8,938 nucleotides of DNA, taken from positions 1 to 8,938 of the forward strand of contig CAZABB010000055.1 of NCBI GenBank assembly GCA_964483625.1, in the 5' to 3' direction. The position numbers and the translations under genes are program-made. Shown here piece by piece: positions 1 to 6,961 of this stretch. A model generated the notes under the pieces. It saw nothing but the letters and a program-made list of their open reading frames with translations, searched no databases and had not been told where the DNA came from. Each line of letters opens with the position of its first letter. The stretch's first letter is position 1. Source of the DNA: JAFGQU01 sp964483625 (lineage in GTDB: Bacteria; Omnitrophota; Gorgyraeia; Duberdicusellales; 4484-171).

Positions 1-926
1 TGGCGGGAGAGATCGTAAAGAGTGCGTTCGGAGGTAAAGTATTCTTTGCTAATTCGGGGACCGAGGTTGTGGAAGCGGCGCTTAAGCTTTCCCGGCTGTA
101 CGGGATGAAGGATAAACGGTATGAGATCATTACCATGAAGAATTCTTTCCACGGCCGGACAATGGGTAGTGTGGCGGCAACGGGCCAGAGGAAATACCAG
201 GATCCGTTCAAACCGCTGGTCCCGAAATTCGTGCACGCCGAATTCAATAATCTGCGTGACGTGGGAAAGAAAATAACTTCAAAAACGGTCGCGATCATGT
301 TGGAACCGATTCAGGGCGAAGGAGGGGTATGGCCGGCGAAAAAAGAATTCATAAAAAGGATTGCTCAAGTTTGCCGTAAGCAAAAACTTCTGCTCATCTT
401 CGATGAGATCCAAACCGGGATGGGCCGTACAGGCAGGATGTACGCGTATCAGCATTATACCGTAACGCCGGATATCCTCCTTTTGTCCAAAGGGTTGGGC
501 GGCGGCGTGCCGATCGGGGCGATGCTGGTGAAAAAGAATGTATGTGATATCATGCGTCCGGGGCATCACGCCTCCACGTTCGGCGGCAATCCGCTTGTGA
601 CACGCGCGGCCTATGAGGTGTATCGGGTGTTTCGGCAAGAGAAGATACTGGCGAAGGTAAATAAGAGTTCACGGTATCTTGTCGGGAAGTTGAATGCGTT
701 AAAAGAAGAATTTCCGCAGATCGAAGAAATTCGTGCCTGCGGGCTGATGATTGGAGTTCAGTTGAGTTGTCCTTCGTATCCGGTGTTCGAGGCGGCGCTT
801 AAAAATAAACTGGTCGTCAATTCGACGCATGGAAACGTATTAAGAATTATGCCGGCGTTGAACGTAACGAAGAAGGAAATAGACGCCGGAATAAAAATTC
901 TGAAAGGTGTGTTTAAAAAGTTATGA
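1..926 (+). CDS. argD: Acetylornithine aminotransferase (ArgD), 5' end missing
   Basis: This is a class III PLP-dependent aminotransferase that makes N-acetylornithine from N-acetylglutamate semialdehyde and glutamate in the cytoplasm. The frame is open from the left edge (first full codon at 3) to TGA at 924-926, giving 307 residues. About 80-100 N-terminal residues should lie upstream, given the usual length near 390-400. The GTG at 69 is an internal valine, because conserved sequence precedes it (FFANSGTE, the PLP-phosphate loop). Further motifs are FHGRT, EPIQGEGG, IFDEIQTGMGRTG (cofactor Asp codon 402-404), LSKGLGGGVPIGAM (Schiff-base Lys codon 489-491) and STFGGNPL. The loop reads TEVVEAA where TEANEAA is common. 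The stop overlaps the argF start by 4 bases, implying translational coupling. E. coli ArgD also acts on succinyl-DAP, so a second role in the neighbouring lysine pathway is possible but is inference. Ornithine or GABA aminotransferases are alternatives, but the arg context favours ArgD. Confidence 0.95.
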   Translation, partial: AGEIVKSAFGGKVFFANSGTEVVEAALKLSRLYGMKDKRYEIITMKNSFHGRTMGSVAATGQRKYQDPFKPLVPKFVHAEFNNLRDVGKKITSKTVAIMLEPIQGEGGVWPAKKEFIKRIAQVCRKQKLLLIFDEIQTGMGRTGRMYAYQHYTVTPDILLLSKGLGGGVPIGAMLVKKNVCDIMRPGHHASTFGGNPLVTRAAYEVYRVFRQEKILAKVNKSSRYLVGKLNALKEEFPQIEEIRACGLMIGVQLSCPSYPVFEAALKNKLVVNSTHGNVLRIMPALNVTKKEIDAGIKILKGVFKKL

Positions 927-1837
927 TAAAGCATTTTATTTCGTTAGCGGATTTCTCTCAAAATGAAATTTTCGGGCTCCTTGAACTTGCCAGGAAGATC
1001 AAGGAAGTTCCCCGGAGGTATTCTAAAAAGATCGAAGGGAAGACCGTGGGGCTTTTATTTCAAAAGCCTTCTTTGCGGACCAAAACTTCATTTTACGTGG
1101 GAACGCTCAAGCTGGGAGGCGCGCCGGTTTATTTCTCGCCACAGGAAGTCAAACTGGGCGAGCGGGAAAGTGTTTCTGACGCGGCAAAGGCGCTTTCGCG
1201 GTATCTTGACTGTGTGATCTTGCGGACGTTCTCTCACCAGGTCATCCTGGATTTTACCGCTGCAGCCGGGATCCCGGTGATCAACGGGTTAAGCGGCCTG
1301 CTGCATCCGGCGCAGGTGCTGGGCGATCTGTTTACCCTGTATGAACGGAAAAAAGATCTCAAAAAAATAAAGTTTTCCTATATCGGTGACGGCAACAACA
1401 TTTGTCATTCTTTGATGTACGCGTTTTCTATTTTCGGTGGAAATATCTCCGTGGCTTGTCCCGAAGGGTACGGGCCGGATCAATCGATACTGGATGAAAC
1501 CCGTATGGTCGCCCAAAAAAGCGGCGGGACAATCTCGATAGGATCGGACCCCGCGGCGGCGGCCCGGGATGCCGACGTTCTTTATACCGACGTGTGGACT
1601 TCGATGGGTGACGAAGTGCAAGCTTCCGAACGGGTAAAAGATTTCACCGCGTTTCAGCTCAACGAAGACCTCCTGCGGACGGCGAATCCGGATTGTCTGA
1701 TTATGCATTGTCTGCCCGCGCACCGGGGGCAGGAGATTACCGATGGCGTTATCGACAGTGTAAATTCGGTCGTATTCGACCAGGCCGAGAACCGGCTGCA
1801 TACGGCAAAAGCGATATTGGTGAGTTTATTAGGATAG
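923..1837 (+). CDS. argF: Ornithine carbamoyltransferase (ArgF)
   Basis: This enzyme transfers the carbamoyl group of carbamoyl phosphate to ornithine, giving citrulline. At 304 residues it has the normal family length. The carbamoyl-phosphate domain carries KPSLRTKTSF (residues 48-57), RTFSH (101-105) and HPAQ (128-131). The ornithine domain carries GDGNNICHSLM (from 155), the SMGDE loop (227-231) and HCLPAHRG (262-269). SMG and HCLPAHRG mark an ornithine enzyme rather than an aspartate or N-acetylornithine carbamoyltransferase, which have different loops. Two signature positions differ from the usual STRTR and HPCQ, reading SLRTK and HPAQ. The core Ser50, Arg52, Thr53 and the His-Pro-x-Gln framework remain, so activity is expected. 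The ATG at 923 overlaps the argD stop as ATGA; no separate strong Shine-Dalgarno is needed if translation is coupled. A 159-base repeat-filled gap follows before argG. Confidence 0.96.
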   Translation: MIKHFISLADFSQNEIFGLLELARKIKEVPRRYSKKIEGKTVGLLFQKPSLRTKTSFYVGTLKLGGAPVYFSPQEVKLGERESVSDAAKALSRYLDCVILRTFSHQVILDFTAAAGIPVINGLSGLLHPAQVLGDLFTLYERKKDLKKIKFSYIGDGNNICHSLMYAFSIFGGNISVACPEGYGPDQSILDETRMVAQKSGGTISIGSDPAAAARDADVLYTDVWTSMGDEVQASERVKDFTAFQLNEDLLRTANPDCLIMHCLPAHRGQEITDGVIDSVNSVVFDQAENRLHTAKAILVSLLG

Positions 1838-1842
1838 AATAA

Positions 1843-1985
1843 ATGAAATCCGAAGCACGAATATCGAAATTCGAAACAAGCACGAAATTCGAATGTTCCA
1901 AACAAAGATGTTTCCCGTTTTGGTCATTAGGATTTTCTTCATTTCGGATTTGTTTAGGATTTCGGATTTAGGATTTCGAATTTTT
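1843..1985. repeat. Intergenic inverted repeat of TTCGAA/CCGAA words
   Basis: This element fills the argF-argG gap. The left half contains AAATCCGAAGCACGAA (1846-1861), two direct copies of CGAAATTCGAA (1865-1875 and 1883-1893), and CGAAACAAGCACGA (1872-1885). The right half holds the complementary words: ATTTCGG repeated around 1941-1969, GGATTT units, and TTCGAATTT (1975-1983), which is the exact complement of AAATTCGAA at 1867-1875 or 1885-1893. The arms can fold into a long imperfect stem around a centre near 1900-1925. The right arm ends at the argG ribosome-binding site (AAGGAG, 1986-1991). The left half recurs downstream of dapB. Confidence 0.8.
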
Positions 1986-1996
1986 AAGGAGAACAG

Positions 1997-3172
1997 ATGA
2001 AGAAAAAGATTGTATTGGCTTATTCGGGCGGACTCGATACTTCCTGTTGTATCCGGTGGTTACAGAAAAAAGGATTCGACGTCGTCTGTTTCTCAGCGCA
2101 TCTGGGAAGTGAGTTTTCGCCCGATCACTTGCGCACAAGGTCGAAGAAGACCGGAGCGAAGAAAATATACATCAAAGACCTGCGCAAGGAATTTGTCGAT
2201 GAATATATCGTGCCGGCACTGAAAGCCAATGCCGTGTATGAGAATAAATACGTACTCTCGACCGCTTTAGGGCGGCCGCTGATCGCTAAACATCTGGTGG
2301 ATATCGCTCATAAAGAGAAAGCGCATTACGTGGCGCACGGCTGTACCGGTAAGGGAAATGATCAGGTACGGATCGAGGCGACGGTCAAAACGCTTGATCC
2401 GAAATTGAAGATCATTGCTCCGTTAAGGGAATGGCACCTTTCGTCGCGGGAGTCGGAGATCAAATACGCCAAAAAAGAAAAGATCCCCATCGGCGCGACG
2501 AAGGAGAAGATATACAGTATCGATAAGAATATCTGGGGTGTCAGTATCGAGGCGGGGATGCTCGAGGATTTAAAAAACGCGCCTAAAGAAGACGCTTATC
2601 TTTTGACGAAGAGTCTCAAAAAGGCGCCGCAGAAAGAACAGGTGGTCAAGATCGGGTTCGAAAAAGGGGTTCCGGTTACGTTAAACGGCAAAAAGAAAAG
2701 TATGCTTTCTATGATCGAGGCGTTAAACGCGATCGCCGGGAAACACGGCGTGGGGCGGACGGATCTGGTGGAAGATCGGACTGTGGGCATCAAGTCGCGG
2801 GAGATTTATGAAGCTCCGGCGGCCTGGACATTGCTTTACGCGCATCGCGAACTGGAAAGTGTCGTGCTGGATAAGGATACGTTGTCGTTTAAAGAGATCG
2901 TGTCTTTGCGCTACGCTCAGCTGGCGTACTGGGGATTGTGGTTTTTACCGCTAAAAGCGTCTTTGGACGTGTTTATCGAGGCGACTCAAGAACCGGTAAC
3001 CGGGGAGATCACCCTTCGCCTCTATAAAGGCAATATCACCGTTGCGGCGCGGGAGTCGCGTTACGCGCGGTATAAAAAACAACTGGCAACCTACGGCGCA
3101 AAAGATGCGTTTAACCGCGCCGATGCGAAAGGGTTCATCAATATATTCTCAATGCCGTACATTAAATCGTAA
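1997..3172 (+). CDS. argG: Argininosuccinate synthase (ArgG)
   Basis: This cytoplasmic ligase joins citrulline and aspartate at the cost of ATP to AMP, giving argininosuccinate. At 391 residues it is close to the usual ~400. The N-terminal ATP-pyrophosphatase loop AYSGGLDTS lies at residues 8-16, and the highly conserved AHGCTGKGNDQVR at 113-125. NIWGVSIEAG lies near 178-187 and VGIKSREIYEAPAAW near 263-277, followed by AHRELE. The usual segment after the second strand (typically ADLGQ or ADIGQ) reads AHLGS at 34-38, an atypical change of the Asp and Gln. The start is the ATG at 1997, supported by AAGGAG at 1986-1991 with normal spacing and by the conserved N-terminus beginning directly. The stop TAA (3170-3172) already lies inside the left arm of the next intergenic inverted repeat. 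Confidence 0.97.
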   Translation: MKKKIVLAYSGGLDTSCCIRWLQKKGFDVVCFSAHLGSEFSPDHLRTRSKKTGAKKIYIKDLRKEFVDEYIVPALKANAVYENKYVLSTALGRPLIAKHLVDIAHKEKAHYVAHGCTGKGNDQVRIEATVKTLDPKLKIIAPLREWHLSSRESEIKYAKKEKIPIGATKEKIYSIDKNIWGVSIEAGMLEDLKNAPKEDAYLLTKSLKKAPQKEQVVKIGFEKGVPVTLNGKKKSMLSMIEALNAIAGKHGVGRTDLVEDRTVGIKSREIYEAPAAWTLLYAHRELESVVLDKDTLSFKEIVSLRYAQLAYWGLWFLPLKASLDVFIEATQEPVTGEITLRLYKGNITVAARESRYARYKKQLATYGAKDAFNRADAKGFINIFSMPYIKS

Positions 3173-3288
3173 TGCGTATCGCGTACCGCGTATTGCGTAG
3201 AAAGCTGAAGAATTGAAGAATAATAAAGACAGGGTTATCAGCGAATGCATATAAATACGCAATGCGCACGACGCACGACGCAATACGA
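3168..3288. repeat. Intergenic inverted repeat of GCGTA/TACGC words
   Basis: This element fills the argG-argH gap and begins on the argG stop codon. The left arm (3168-3199) is built of GCGTA-like words. The right arm (3254-3288) is built of the complementary ACGC/TACG words. Positions 3188-3199 pair with 3256-3267 over 12 bp, with one G-T wobble. The outer ends 3168-3177 and 3278-3287 pair at 9 of 10 positions. The central loop (about 3200-3255) is A-rich. The argH ribosome-binding site AGGAGG (3293-3298) lies just past the right arm. The words differ from those in the other gaps. Confidence 0.8.
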
Positions 3289-3302
3289 AAACAGGAGGAT
3301 AA

Positions 3303-4685
3303 ATGAGTAAAAAGTTGTGGGGCGGAAGGTTCAAGAAGAAAACGGATAAAGCGTTTGAATCTTTTTCGCGGTCGGTACAGTTCGATTATAAACTGGCCGA
3401 GTACGATGTGTTTCATTCCCAGATACACGTGCTGGCGTTGAAAGCGGCCAGGATCCTCACTGCCAAGGAAGCCGGCCAACTGATGAAGGTTCTTGACGGT
3501 ATTCTGCTTGATATCAGCCGGGGCAGGTTCAAACCCGACGGAGATTGCGAAGATATCCACAGCGACATCCAGAACCGCGTTCACAAAAAAGCGGGGAAGC
3601 TTTCGGAAAAACTGCATACATTACGGTCACGGAACGATCAGGTCGCTTTTGATGAGCAATGGTATTGTCTGGTTCAGAACGCGCGGGTCGAAAAAATGCT
3701 GCTTAAAGTGATCAATAGCCTGAATCTCCTGGCGGAAAAATATGAATACCAGGAGTTCATCGGCTATACGCACCTGCAGCGGGCGCAGGTGATCCGGTTT
3801 ACCGACTATCTTTTTGCCTGGCAGAGGATGTTCGAAAAAGATGCCGGCCGGCTCGGCCGGTACGGGCACAATCTGTTTGCGTATCTGGGCGCGGGCGCGC
3901 TCGCCGGAACGGCTCTGCCGCGGGAATGTTATAAAAAGGCGCTGAAACAATTTATGAAACGAAAGGGCTGGAAGCCGAAGAAGACGTTTCTGGTCGAAAA
4001 CAGCGTAGCTCATGTAAGCGATCGGGATTTCGTTATCGAATTCTTGAGTATTCTGGCGATCGTGCAGACGCATCTTTCCCGGCTGGGAGAGGATTTTATT
4101 CTTTATGCCGGCAAGGAATTCGATTTTCTTGATCTGCCGGAAGAATTCTGTACCGGTTCTTCGCTTATGCCCCATAAGAAAAACCCCGATTTTCTGGAAT
4201 TAATGCGGGGCGCAACGGGGAAAGTATACGGCAACCTGACGGCGGTATTGACGGTGATGAAAGGGCTGCCGCTTGCCTACAACCGGGATATGCAGCATGA
4301 CAAGGAGCCGTTATTTTCTTCGGTCGAGACGGTAAAGGAAGAGCTTCAGATACTGGAGAGATTCTTGCCGAAGGTGAAGCTTAAAACCAAGAATATCGAA
4401 AAGGCCCTGGAGGATGAATCGCTGTACGCGACCGAAATTGCTGAATTTCTGGTGATGGAGAAAAAAGTGCCGTTTTCTCAGGCTCATGAGATTGTCGGTA
4501 AGCTTATCCGGTACGCGGAAGTCCATCGGATGAAAATCCGGCATATTCCCGTCCGGATATTGCAGACATTTCATCCGAGGCTTGAGCCTTGTGTGCTTGA
4601 AAAAATAATGCGGCCTGAAGCGGCGGTTTCCTCGAAACGGTCGATTCCGCACCGGCTGCCGAAATTGAAAAGAATAAAGGATTGA
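3303..4685 (+). CDS. argH: Argininosuccinate lyase (ArgH)
   Basis: This enzyme cleaves argininosuccinate to arginine and fumarate and belongs to the fumarase/aspartase superfamily, active as a homotetramer. At 460 residues the length is normal. Visible motifs are KLWGGRF (4-10), EDIH (83-86), HTLRSRNDQVA (105-115), GYTHLQRAQ (154-162, with the conserved Thr156-His157), VSDRDFV (238-244), the signature GSSLMPHKKNP (285-295, mobile-loop catalytic Ser at 286/287) and GLPLAYNRDMQ (321-331). Several near-invariant positions differ from the usual family text: HTGRSRND is HTLRSRND, AQPV is AQVI, MPQKKNP is MPHKKNP, and LQEDKE is MQHDKE. MPHK is also found in the related PurB adenylosuccinate lyases, but KLWGGRF, HTxRSRNDQ and the operon position identify ArgH. 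The start is fixed by AGGAGG at 3293-3298, 4 bases before the ATG. lysA follows after only 18 bases. Confidence 0.96.
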   Translation: MSKKLWGGRFKKKTDKAFESFSRSVQFDYKLAEYDVFHSQIHVLALKAARILTAKEAGQLMKVLDGILLDISRGRFKPDGDCEDIHSDIQNRVHKKAGKLSEKLHTLRSRNDQVAFDEQWYCLVQNARVEKMLLKVINSLNLLAEKYEYQEFIGYTHLQRAQVIRFTDYLFAWQRMFEKDAGRLGRYGHNLFAYLGAGALAGTALPRECYKKALKQFMKRKGWKPKKTFLVENSVAHVSDRDFVIEFLSILAIVQTHLSRLGEDFILYAGKEFDFLDLPEEFCTGSSLMPHKKNPDFLELMRGATGKVYGNLTAVLTVMKGLPLAYNRDMQHDKEPLFSSVETVKEELQILERFLPKVKLKTKNIEKALEDESLYATEIAEFLVMEKKVPFSQAHEIVGKLIRYAEVHRMKIRHIPVRILQTFHPRLEPCVLEKIMRPEAAVSSKRSIPHRLPKLKRIKD

Positions 4686-4703
4686 GAATGAATAAAGAGA
4701 ACT

Positions 4704-5966
4704 ATGATGGAAAATTTTACCTATAAAAAAGGGCAGATGTATTGCGAAGACGTTGCCGTAAAGAGTCTGGCGGTCAAATTCGGTACGCCGCTGTATGTCT
4801 ACAGTGCCGCCGGTATACGGAGCCGTCTGCGGGAGATCAGGAGTGTTTTTGCCAGGAAGAATCTCCTGGTATGTTATTCGGTAAAAGCCAATTCCAACCT
4901 TTCACTTCTGAAGCTGGTGTTGAAGGAGAGGGCGGGACTGGATATTGTTTCCGGCGGTGAGCTTTATCGGGCTCAGGTCGTAAAATGCCCCCCGAAAAAA
5001 ATCGTGTACGCCTCGGTAGGAAAAAACAAGGATGAGATACGCGATGCTATTGGCTACGGGATCAGGATGTTTAACGTGGAGTCGTTGGGCGAGTTGCGGA
5101 CGATCGATCGTATCGCGGGGAAATTGAAGAAAAAAGTCAGCGTGGCCCTTCGTTTTAATCCCGATATCGATGCCGATACGCACTCCTACATCACGACCGG
5201 TAAAAAGGAAGTAAAGTTCGGGATCGACGAGTATACGATTAAAGCCGTGTGTAAACATCGTAAAGCGTATCCTTCCGTGAAAATAGAGGGCATTCATATG
5301 CATATCGGTTCTCAGATTACCAAGGTTGCTGTGTTTGAGAAGGCGGTAAAGAAGGTGGTGCGTCTGATCAACTATTTGCGCGGGCAGGACATGAGGATTA
5401 ATGTCCTCAACCTCGGCGGCGGATTCGGTATTGCCTATGACGATGAAAACGTGACGATTTTGCGGGATTTCAAGAAAAAGGTCGTGCCGCTCCTGAAAGG
5501 GTTGAACGTGAACCTTATCATTGAGCCGGGGCGATTTGTCGTCGGGAATGCCGGGGTGTTTGTAACCAAAGTCGTCTATGCCAAGGAAAACAGACATAAG
5601 CGGTTTTTGATCGTCGACGGGGCGATGAATGACCTTATGCGTCCGGCTCTATACGGGGCNNNNNNNNNNATTGTGGCGGTGATGGAAGATCCACGGCCCA
5701 GGCTTGCCGATCCGCTTCCCGCCGATGTCGTCGGGCCGGTGTGTGAATCGGGAGATTTTTTAGGGAAGGATCGTGATCTTAGCGTAGGCGAGGGCGAATA
5801 CCTGGCGGTATTAAGTGCCGGCGCGTACGGGTTTACTATGAGTTCGCAGTACAATTCCCGGCCGCGGGCGGCTGAAGTGCTGGTCGACGGCAAAAAGGTG
5901 AAGCTTATCCGCAAAAGGGAAACATATAGGGATTTGATAGATAAAGAAACAGGGTTAACCCGTTAG
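4704..5966 (+). CDS. lysA: Diaminopimelate decarboxylase (LysA), with an internal 10-base assembly gap
   Basis: This PLP enzyme with an alanine-racemase fold decarboxylates meso-DAP to lysine, the last step of the pathway. It is about 420 residues, a normal length. The PLP lysine is K61 in YSVKANSN. DIVSGGEL lies at about 80-87, HIGSQ at 200-204, GGGFG at 238-242, EPGR at 274-277, CESGD (second half of the active site) at 347-351, and AGAYGFTMSSQYN from 372. An unsequenced stretch (5660-5669) covers part of the conserved ALYGAYHEI segment, and the frame continues on both sides. Starts at 4704 or 4707 are both possible (MM at the N-terminus); AAAGAGA at 4694-4700 is a weak Shine-Dalgarno for either. 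Only 18 bases separate it from argH, so it is probably cotranscribed. The last residues and the stop lie within the CCCGTT repeat that fills the gap to dapF. Confidence 0.96.
   Translation: MMENFTYKKGQMYCEDVAVKSLAVKFGTPLYVYSAAGIRSRLREIRSVFARKNLLVCYSVKANSNLSLLKLVLKERAGLDIVSGGELYRAQVVKCPPKKIVYASVGKNKDEIRDAIGYGIRMFNVESLGELRTIDRIAGKLKKKVSVALRFNPDIDADTHSYITTGKKEVKFGIDEYTIKAVCKHRKAYPSVKIEGIHMHIGSQITKVAVFEKAVKKVVRLINYLRGQDMRINVLNLGGGFGIAYDDENVTILRDFKKKVVPLLKGLNVNLIIEPGRFVVGNAGVFVTKVVYAKENRHKRFLIVDGAMNDLMRPALYGXXXXIVAVMEDPRPRLADPLPADVVGPVCESGDFLGKDRDLSVGEGEYLAVLSAGAYGFTMSSQYNSRPRAAEVLVDGKKVKLIRKRETYRDLIDKETGLTR
5660..5669. other. Assembly gap (10 N) inside lysA
   Basis: Ten consecutive N bases lie in lysA. 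The known bases give Ala (GCN at 5658-5660) followed by three unknown codons, then Ile-Val. LysA proteins usually read ALYGAYHEI here, so the missing residues are most likely Tyr-His-Glu and the gap length appears exact. This is an artefact of assembly rather than biology. Confidence 0.97.
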
Positions 5967-6012
5967 CCCGTTTCCCCGTTATACCCGTTAAAAGAACGGG
6001 TGAACGGGAAGT
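5952..6012. repeat. CCCGTT tandem/inverted repeat spanning the lysA stop
   Basis: Four copies of CCCGTT start at 5959, 5967, 5975 and 5984 (spacing 8, 8 and 9 bases). Two complementary copies AACGGG follow at 5995-6000 and 6003-6008. ACCCGTT (5983-5989) pairs perfectly with AACGGGT (5995-6001) over a 5-base loop, and 5975-5980 pairs with 6003-6008, making a two-part hairpin. The 10-base palindrome GGGTTAACCC (5952-5961) sits at the left edge, inside the coding region. The first copy encodes the last residues of LysA (Thr-Arg), and the TAG stop lies between copies one and two. No T-tract follows, so it is not a classical intrinsic terminator. Confidence 0.8.
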
Positions 6013-6051
6013 CCGATAGGGACAACGCGAGCATGGGCGAACGTAATAAAA

Positions 6052-6927
6052 ATGAAAAAATTAAACTTTTACAAGCTGCAGGCCTCGGGTAACGATTTCA
6101 TCCTCATCGATGCCCGCAAAAAAGGCGCGAGCCTCTCTAAGGCCCAGTACAAAAAGCTGGCGCAAAAAACATGTCCGCGCCGGTACGGCATCGGTGCCGA
6201 CGGGATGCTGGTGATCGAGCCGTCGAAAAAATGCGATTTTACCATGCGGATATTCAATGCCGACGGATCGGAAGCCGAGATGTGCGGTAACGGCGCGCGG
6301 TGTGTGGGATTATGGGCGGTGCTTGCCGGCAGCGCCAAAAGGAGAAAAGAAGGCCGGATTCGCTTGGAGTACAATTCATTTGAAACCGCTGCCGGCCCGA
6401 TTGAGGTCCGGGTATCGGACAGGAAAAAGGCTGAAGCGCGGGTGAAGGTGCAATTGTCCGATGTTGTGGGAGCGAGACCGAATATTCCTCTGGAGGTGCT
6501 GGGCAGAAAAATAACCGTTCATTACATCAATACCGGCGTTCCTCATACGATCGTGTTTGTTGAAGGCTTGGAAAACATCGCGGTTTCCGAAATAGGCCGT
6601 GAGATACGTTTTCATAAAAAGTTTTCACCTTACGGGACGAACGTTGATTTTATTGAGGTGCGAAATGAGAACGCGATAAGAGTGAGGACCTACGAACGGG
6701 GAGTCGAAGATGAAACCGAGGCTTGCGGGACGGGATTAGTCGCCTCAGCCATTGTGTTCAAGATGAAACAGGATGCCGCCGACGGCAATAAACCGCAGCG
6801 GGTTACGGTAGGAGTCAAAAACGGCGAGAAACTCAACGTTTCTTTCCGTCGCCGTAGACAGGTTGTGTATGACGTGTGGTTTGAAGGGAAAGCATATCTT
6901 GTGTATAAGGGTGAAATAATTGTATAA
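6052..6927 (+). CDS. dapF: Diaminopimelate epimerase (DapF)
   Basis: This cofactor-independent epimerase converts LL-diaminopimelate to meso-diaminopimelate, the substrate of LysA and a peptidoglycan precursor. At 291 residues the length is normal. The pseudo-symmetric two-domain fold is visible. The N-terminal motif is ASGNDF (11-16), the first catalytic Cys78 lies in EMCGNGARC, GVPH is at 162-165, GTNVDFIE at 195-202, and the second catalytic Cys225 lies in EACGTG. The start at 6052 is required because the conserved SGNDF motif begins only 12 residues in, and no other in-frame start occurs nearby upstream. Unusually, no good Shine-Dalgarno precedes it (the preceding bases are A-rich). A 19-codon frame beginning at ATG 6033 overlaps the start and ends at 6092. 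DapF indicates an LL-DAP route (succinylase, acetylase or DapL) rather than the direct dehydrogenase. Confidence 0.96.
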   Translation: MKKLNFYKLQASGNDFILIDARKKGASLSKAQYKKLAQKTCPRRYGIGADGMLVIEPSKKCDFTMRIFNADGSEAEMCGNGARCVGLWAVLAGSAKRRKEGRIRLEYNSFETAAGPIEVRVSDRKKAEARVKVQLSDVVGARPNIPLEVLGRKITVHYINTGVPHTIVFVEGLENIAVSEIGREIRFHKKFSPYGTNVDFIEVRNENAIRVRTYERGVEDETEACGTGLVASAIVFKMKQDAADGNKPQRVTVGVKNGEKLNVSFRRRRQVVYDVWFEGKAYLVYKGEIIV

Positions 6928-6961
6928 AATCCTAAGCACATTTATTGAGTATTTAATAATG

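Noticed and set aside
69..71. GTG as the start of the aminotransferase gene
   Set aside because: The frame is open and conserved (FFANSGTE) upstream to the window edge, so this is an internal codon of a gene cut by the window.
1860..1893. CRISPR-like short direct repeats
   Set aside because: Copies are only 11-16 bases, with irregular spacing and complementary partners; there is no repeat-spacer array and no cas gene.
3771..3791. 7-bp inverted pair CACCTGC/GCAGGTG inside argH
   Set aside because: It coincides with the conserved THLQRAQV active-site motif, so the protein sequence explains it.
3844..3860. GC-rich 7-bp hairpin CCGGCCG/CGGCCGG inside argH
   Set aside because: It falls in ordinary coding sequence (Ala-Gly-Arg-Leu-Gly-Arg) and is explained by GC-rich codons.
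4686..4703. Lysine riboswitch or ARG-box operator ahead of lysA or the arg genes
   Set aside because: The argH-lysA gap is only 18 bases and no gap shows riboswitch or recognisable ArgR-box features; the start of the operon is outside the window.
5983..6012. Intrinsic terminator after lysA
   Set aside because: The hairpin is real but no T-run follows; it matches the repeat pattern seen in the other gaps.
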